From CAXXOK01 sp001604115 (GTDB lineage: Bacteria > Bacillota > Clostridia > Christensenellales > Aristaeellaceae), in NCBI GenBank assembly GCA_034928535.1, contig JAYFOV010000022.1:1-64000 (forward strand): a DNA stretch of 64,000 nt, read 5' to 3'. Within the stretch, counting starts at the first letter, position 1; every line of letters starts with the position of its first letter. The notes beneath the pieces are model-generated. The model was not told where the DNA came from. It saw nothing but the letters and a program-made list of their open reading frames with translations, and made no database searches. Below, piece after piece: positions 60,159 to 64,000 of the stretch. The position numbers were made by a program, and so were the translations under genes.

Positions 60159-61232
60159 ATGAAAAGAAGAATCGGCATCCTAACCAGCGGTGGCGATTGC
60201 CCCGGTTTGAACGCGGCCATCCGCGGCGTTGCACGCGCGGCCTATGAATTGTTTGACGCGGAGATCATCGGCATCCGCAATGGTTATGGCGGGTTAATTG
60301 CCGGAGAGTGCCAGGAAATGAGCAAAAAGCAATTTTCGGGCATCCTGACCTTGGGCGGTACCATCCTGGGCACCAGCCGCCAACCATTTAGAACTATCCA
60401 GGTGATCGATGAAACCGGGCTGGATAAAGTTGCCGCCATGAAAAAAACATACCGTGACCTGAAGCTGGACTGCCTGGTCACCTTAGGCGGCAATGGGACA
60501 CATAAAACCGCCAATTTACTTTCCCAAGAAGGCCTCCATGTGATTGGCCTACCCAAGACCATCGACAATGATCTTTTTGGCACCGATTTTACCTTTGGGT
60601 TCCACACCGCTGTGGAGATCGGCACGGAAGTGATCGACCGCATTCACACAACGGCCACCAGCCATGGGCGTTGCATGGTGATTGAGATCATGGGCAATAA
60701 GGTGGGATGGTTAACGCTCTACGCCGGGGTCGCAGGGGGGGCGGATGTGATTCTGATTCCAGAAATCCCCTATGACATCAAGCACGTGGCCGAAACCGTG
60801 GAATACCGCGCCAAAAGCAAGAAGGCTTTTTCCATCATCGCGGTTGCGGAAGGCGCCATCAGTGTGGAAGAATCCAAAATGAAGAAGAAAGAGCGCGAGG
60901 CATACCGCGCCTCCCTGCCGTATGACTGCATCAGCAAACGGATTGCCACACAGCTTCAGGATATGGTAGGCGTCGAGGCACGAAGCGTGGTACCCGGGCA
61001 CATCCAGCGTGGTGGCAGCCCTTGCGCGTATGACCGTGTTTTGGCCACCCAGTTCGGCGTGCATGCCGCAGAATTGATCCGGGATGAGATCTATGGCGTA
61101 ACCGTAGCCCTTAGCGGTAACAGCATTATCCATAACCCCCTGGCAGACGTCGCAGGCGTGGCCAAGCCTGTACCAAAAGACAACAATATGATTCAGACCT
61201 CACGCAACATTGGCATCACCTTTGGGGATTAG
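60159..61232 (+). CDS. 6-phosphofructokinase (PfkA family, Gly/Lys phosphoryl-donor signature)
   Basis: 357 residues. GILTSGGDCPGLNAAIRG start, donor loop TLGGNGTHKTA, catalytic PKTIDND (D136). Relative to E. coli PfkA, N112 replaces D103, G113 keeps G104 and K133 replaces G124. Lys at 124 is usual in pyrophosphate enzymes and in the ATP-using X clade, while Gly at 104 points to ATP; so the donor is uncertain. Phosphorylates fructose 6-phosphate, feeding pyruvate formate-lyase. ATG 60159 has AAGGGGG upstream. A terminator follows. Confidence 0.9.
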   Translation: MKRRIGILTSGGDCPGLNAAIRGVARAAYELFDAEIIGIRNGYGGLIAGECQEMSKKQFSGILTLGGTILGTSRQPFRTIQVIDETGLDKVAAMKKTYRDLKLDCLVTLGGNGTHKTANLLSQEGLHVIGLPKTIDNDLFGTDFTFGFHTAVEIGTEVIDRIHTTATSHGRCMVIEIMGNKVGWLTLYAGVAGGADVILIPEIPYDIKHVAETVEYRAKSKKAFSIIAVAEGAISVEESKMKKKEREAYRASLPYDCISKRIATQLQDMVGVEARSVVPGHIQRGGSPCAYDRVLATQFGVHAAELIRDEIYGVTVALSGNSIIHNPLADVAGVAKPVPKDNNMIQTSRNIGITFGD

Positions 61233-61242
61233 CCCCCATGCA

Positions 61243-61279
61243 CCCACGGAGCGGCCGTTGCCCGCTCCGTGGGATTTTC
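61243..61279 (+). terminator. Terminator of the phosphofructokinase gene
   Basis: A 12-bp perfect stem (CCCACGGAGCGG) with a 7-nt loop, followed by ATTTTCT. Confidence 0.85.
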
Positions 61280-61626
61280 TAAGCCAAGGGCCAGTCTGTA
61301 CATCCGCGCTGGGGCGTATTCATCACGGGGGCAACGAAGCAATACAAACGTTTTGTGTTTTGCTGCTGCGTGGTGTTCGCGCCCTGCCCGGGACACTTTT
61401 CAGCCGGAAAAGATCGAATTCTGCTCAGTAGTGGTGGGACGTGGCTTCGTGTGCCTGCGCAGCCCGCACAGTGGTCAGTCCAATGCAAAAATGAGGGGGA
61501 TTCTCCCATTCCAGTCGACAGGTTCAAATTGTATGGACGTATTTAAGCGCCGGAATCCTGCCTTCATTGAGACTTAAAATCAAAACTCCTCCGAAGAGAC
61601 GCTTTGCAAAAGCTTTCGATACTGCA
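61280..61626. other. Gene-free region after pfk
   Basis: About 350 nt between convergent pfk and the SRPBCC gene. No gene, RNA or repeat was recognised. Confidence 0.55.
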
Positions 61627-62067
61627 TCAGGACGAGAGCATTTTTTTCCATTTCCGCTGCCGATGCGAATAGAAGCAACGAGCCCACACATAAATGAATA
61701 TCGTTTTCCAGCCTGCATCAATCGTTACAACGTCAGTATACCGGGTATGTGCATCGTCAATCACTTCCAGCAGGATATCGTGGTTCCAAACAGGAACATG
61801 CTTGTTACTTTCCCTGCTGCTGACGCCGTCGGCTTCATCAAACTTCTCGATCCTTATCGTATGAGTCCCGTAAGGGATGATCCCAAATAGCTTGAAATGA
61901 TAGGACGTGGCACTGCCCGGCGCCCATATAAAAGCATTCGTGACATCAACCGGGGTAAATGTTGCATATGGGGCGGCGATATACTGCAGAGTCTTCAGTT
62001 CTTGCAGCTTCAAAAACACAGCATGTCTTGAAGCCGGGAAGATTGACGTCTTTTTTATGGTAAACAT
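61627..62067 (-). CDS. SRPBCC-fold protein (START-like)
   Basis: 146 residues. The pattern of SRPBCC proteins is visible: a strand-helix start (IKKTSIFPASRHAVFLKLQELKTLQYIAAPYATFTPV), W-x-P-G-S, a central FKLFGIIPYGTHTIRIEKFD, and a last helix (FIYVWARCFYSHRQRKWKKML). Binds a hydrophobic ligand in family members; ligand unknown. ATG 62067 follows GAGGAGG. Its length and form look complete. Confidence 0.75.
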   Translation of the reverse strand: MFTIKKTSIFPASRHAVFLKLQELKTLQYIAAPYATFTPVDVTNAFIWAPGSATSYHFKLFGIIPYGTHTIRIEKFDEADGVSSRESNKHVPVWNHDILLEVIDDAHTRYTDVVTIDAGWKTIFIYVWARCFYSHRQRKWKKMLSS

Positions 62068-62296
62068 TTCATCCTCCTCGAAAGCCAGGTATAGCCAACT
62101 TGATGCAGCGCCGCTCCTTGCAGCGGAGATGCGTGCACGATCTTTGGGTGAACTTGCTGTTTTTTTCGAACCCAATTGAAGTGACTGAAGAACATGGGTC
62201 GCTGACAAACAGCTTCACTTGTGCAATCCTGCCCAATTGCCTGCCGATACAACTGCACAAACAACTCCTGCCCCTGGGCTTTCTGAAGCAGTCGAT

Positions 62297-62331
62297 AGCG
62301 AAAGCCGCCCCGTACCGGAACGGCTTTCGCT
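62297..62331. terminator. Hairpin after the secreted 541-residue protein
   Basis: An 11-bp perfect stem (AGCGAAAGCCG and complement), 13-nt loop, 18 nt after the stop; T-content behind it is low. Confidence 0.6.
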
Positions 62332-62348
62332 GTGTAGAACCATTTGCA

Positions 62349-63974
62349 TCAGTTGCCCATTGCGCCGCCCAACAGTTCGCTCACACTGGGGGGCAGGTTA
62401 CCCAGCACTTTGTACAGTGTTTGCATGCCGGTGCTCTGCAGCGCGGCGAAGAAGGTTTGCAGTTCCTCTGCGTTCATCTTCATAGGCTGTACTGCCGCCT
62501 CGGGCTTCACATCCTTGAGATCGGCATAGGCACCGCTATCATCCTGCACCACTGTGATTACTTTCAGGGTGCCTTGCTTGGCCGCTGCAGCGTCGGCTTT
62601 GATTGCATCCACGCTGGTGCCGGCCGAAACGCTGAGCAGGGTATCAATGGTTGTGTCCCCAACCGTCTGATCCAGATCCATGACCACGGCATTGCTCGCG
62701 CCGTTGTCAAATCCGGTCATTGCCAAATTGGCTACCAGATGCTTGGCGTCCGTGTAATCCGCGGTCAGGTCTGCAATCATGAGGGGTTTGTCCTCGCCAT
62801 CCACAGCCGTCAAGGTTCCGACAACGGTCTGCGCCGCTTTGGTCAAGGTACCGGTCATGCTCAGCTTCTTCACGTCATCCTGCAGTGCGCTCATCGAAAA
62901 GTTGTACATTTTGCCATTATCCAGCGTCTTGCTGGTAATCAGCATTGCCACATCGATTTTGGCCGGTTTTGCCGGTTCAGGGCTGGGCGTTGCCGTTTCG
63001 CCCTCCGTGGTTGCAGCTACAGACGTTGTAGCATTTTCAAGTTCTGCGCCATTCTTGGAAGGCGTAAAGGTTCCGCTGAACTTGACATCCACAGCAACCA
63101 GGTCGCTTGTGCCTTTGGTGTAAAACACCATGGGCATTTCTGCGCCGGACCGATCGATCTCTGCCTTGATATCAGCCACCATGCTGGCCAGCTTGGCCTG
63201 AACCTGCTCATCCGTCAAAGAAGTATCCTCTGCTTTGATCTGCGTAGCGATCTGCTTTTGAATATACGCAACATCATAGAGCGCAGCCATATCTTCCTTG
63301 GTCACGACCAGCTCGGTCTTGGTATCGGCTACATCGCTGCCTTCCAGCGTGAACTCGCCGGTGGTCACAACCTTTTTGGCTTCAATGGTTTCGATCCATT
63401 TAACCAAGCTATCATCGCCGCCCAGCGACTCCGTGATTTTCTGCTTGATCTGCTCGTCGGTGAGGTTCTCAAAAGACTTCATGCCTTCGCTGGCGCCGGC
63501 CATACCCATGGCAAACCCCTGGCGGAAGCCATTCATGAAGCTTTGATTGAAGCTGTCAATGCTTGCCTGGTCTGCGCCGCTGCTACGCATGGCCTCAGCC
63601 ATGCCCTTTTGCACATCTTCCCAAGAGAAATACAGCGGTTTTTCCCCCAGCGTCTCGCTGAGTATGTAGATGCCGTCTTCCTGCACATGCAGTTTGGCGC
63701 TCATCACATCCACGCCGTTGAGCAGCAGAGAGAAGCCACCAAACCCGCCGCCCATTTTGCTCACGCGGATGGCCGTAGCCTTGCTCAGGTCAGCCACGAC
63801 TGGGTTGGCCGCCAAGGTCTGTCCCGGTTCAAACGTGATGGTGGTAACGATTTCCTTGCCTTGTGCAGATGCCTGCGTAAGCATATCCAATGCCGAGCCC
63901 TGCGCCATGGCGCTGAGCGGCAACATCAACGCAAGCACGATGCCCAGCAGGCGTACCAATCCTTTGCGTTTCAT
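62349..63974 (-). CDS. Large secreted protein of unknown function
   Basis: 541 residues with a classic signal peptide (MKRKGLVRLLGIVLALMLPLSAMAQG; cleavage after AMA). No lipobox. The mature part is acidic, rich in Ala, Asp, Thr and Lys, of alternating helical and beta segments, with a short Pro/Thr/Glu linker around residues 320-335 (ATPSPEPAKPAKI). No family recognised. The repeated Asp/Glu and lack of cysteine fit an extracellular structural or substrate-binding role, which is speculative. ATG 63974 follows GGAGGAAAC; a stand-alone gene at the window end. Confidence 0.75.
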   Translation of the reverse strand: MKRKGLVRLLGIVLALMLPLSAMAQGSALDMLTQASAQGKEIVTTITFEPGQTLAANPVVADLSKATAIRVSKMGGGFGGFSLLLNGVDVMSAKLHVQEDGIYILSETLGEKPLYFSWEDVQKGMAEAMRSSGADQASIDSFNQSFMNGFRQGFAMGMAGASEGMKSFENLTDEQIKQKITESLGGDDSLVKWIETIEAKKVVTTGEFTLEGSDVADTKTELVVTKEDMAALYDVAYIQKQIATQIKAEDTSLTDEQVQAKLASMVADIKAEIDRSGAEMPMVFYTKGTSDLVAVDVKFSGTFTPSKNGAELENATTSVAATTEGETATPSPEPAKPAKIDVAMLITSKTLDNGKMYNFSMSALQDDVKKLSMTGTLTKAAQTVVGTLTAVDGEDKPLMIADLTADYTDAKHLVANLAMTGFDNGASNAVVMDLDQTVGDTTIDTLLSVSAGTSVDAIKADAAAAKQGTLKVITVVQDDSGAYADLKDVKPEAAVQPMKMNAEELQTFFAALQSTGMQTLYKVLGNLPPSVSELLGGAMGN

Positions 63975-64000
63975 AATGTTTCCTCCTTATTCGTTCGGGT

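Overview
The window reads as chromosomal DNA of an anaerobic, mid-GC member of the Clostridia (Firmicutes). Reasons: Shine-Dalgarno sites of the AGGAGG type sit in front of almost every gene; SigA-type promoters (TTGACA/TATAAT, 16-18 nt spacers) are common; lexA has a Gram-positive type SOS box; there is a pyruvate formate-lyase system and an oxygen-independent, FAD/Fe-S glycerol-3-phosphate dehydrogenase-like operon; phoH, a 7TM-HD phosphodiesterase, ybeY and era are clustered; murE carries the DNPR signature of a meso-diaminopimelate ligase. The species cannot be named from the sequence alone. The CotH/VTC/DUF4956 block and the broken-up division cluster suggest a gut-type Clostridia lineage, but that is inference.

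Layout. 1-2.5 kb: end of a glycosyltransferase operon (surface polysaccharide). 2.6-5.9 kb (minus): lexA, an mgtC-family gene and the pseudouridine catabolism pair psuK-psuG, tightly packed behind SOS boxes. 5.8-7.8 kb: a gene-free stretch with a promoter and a 34-nt palindrome, then a tyrosine recombinase. 7.9-13.4 kb (minus): CotH-type kinase with lamin-tail domains, DUF4956 membrane protein, VTC polyphosphate-polymerase-like protein and a secreted papain-like protein. 13.5-16.9 kb (minus): DUF1934 protein, an orphan protein, a metallo-beta-lactamase-fold protein, and a CTP synthase whose glutaminase nucleophile Cys is replaced by Gly. 16.9-22.1 kb: ispE, the UPF0237/UPF0210 pair, a pyridoxal/pyridoxamine kinase, and a sodium:solute symporter. 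22.4-27.8 kb (plus): phoH, pgpH-like HD phosphodiesterase, a ybeY-cytidine deaminase fusion, era. 27.9-33 kb (minus): ilvE, unknown, rluA-type pseudouridine synthase, Cof-type phosphatase, plus a secreted peptidoglycan-binding protein. 33.3-38.9 kb: Gfo/Idh/MocA oxidoreductase, split chromate transporter, RmlD-like reductase, and a membrane diguanylate cyclase with a C-terminal hemerythrin. 39-53.4 kb (minus): a dispersed division and cell wall (dcw) cluster, in transcription order mraZ, ftsL-like, murE, mraY, murD, ftsQ, two tRNAs (fMet, Met), pflB, pflA, ftsA, ftsZ. 54-64 kb: RpiR regulator, ketopantoate-reductase-like gene, the glpA-like/FAD oxidoreductase/DUF1667 operon, a YbaK-type editing protein, phosphofructokinase, an SRPBCC protein and a large secreted protein of unknown function.

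How it fits together. Most of the window is housekeeping: envelope synthesis and division, RNA maturation and decay, nucleotide and cofactor supply, anaerobic carbon metabolism. Themes that recur are RNA-base salvage (psuK/psuG, the deaminase half of the YbeY fusion, CTP synthase), envelope building (glycosyltransferases, mur genes, CotH block, peptidoglycan-binding protein) and oxygen/redox sensing (hemerythrin cyclase, PFL). The observations most worth a second look are the Cys-to-Gly CTP synthase, the CotH-DUF4956-VTC-protease block, the YbeY-deaminase fusion, the cyclase-hemerythrin protein, helically phased MraZ-type boxes, the gap-ridden dcw cluster, the SOS-linked pseudouridine genes and several very long hairpins without U-tracts.
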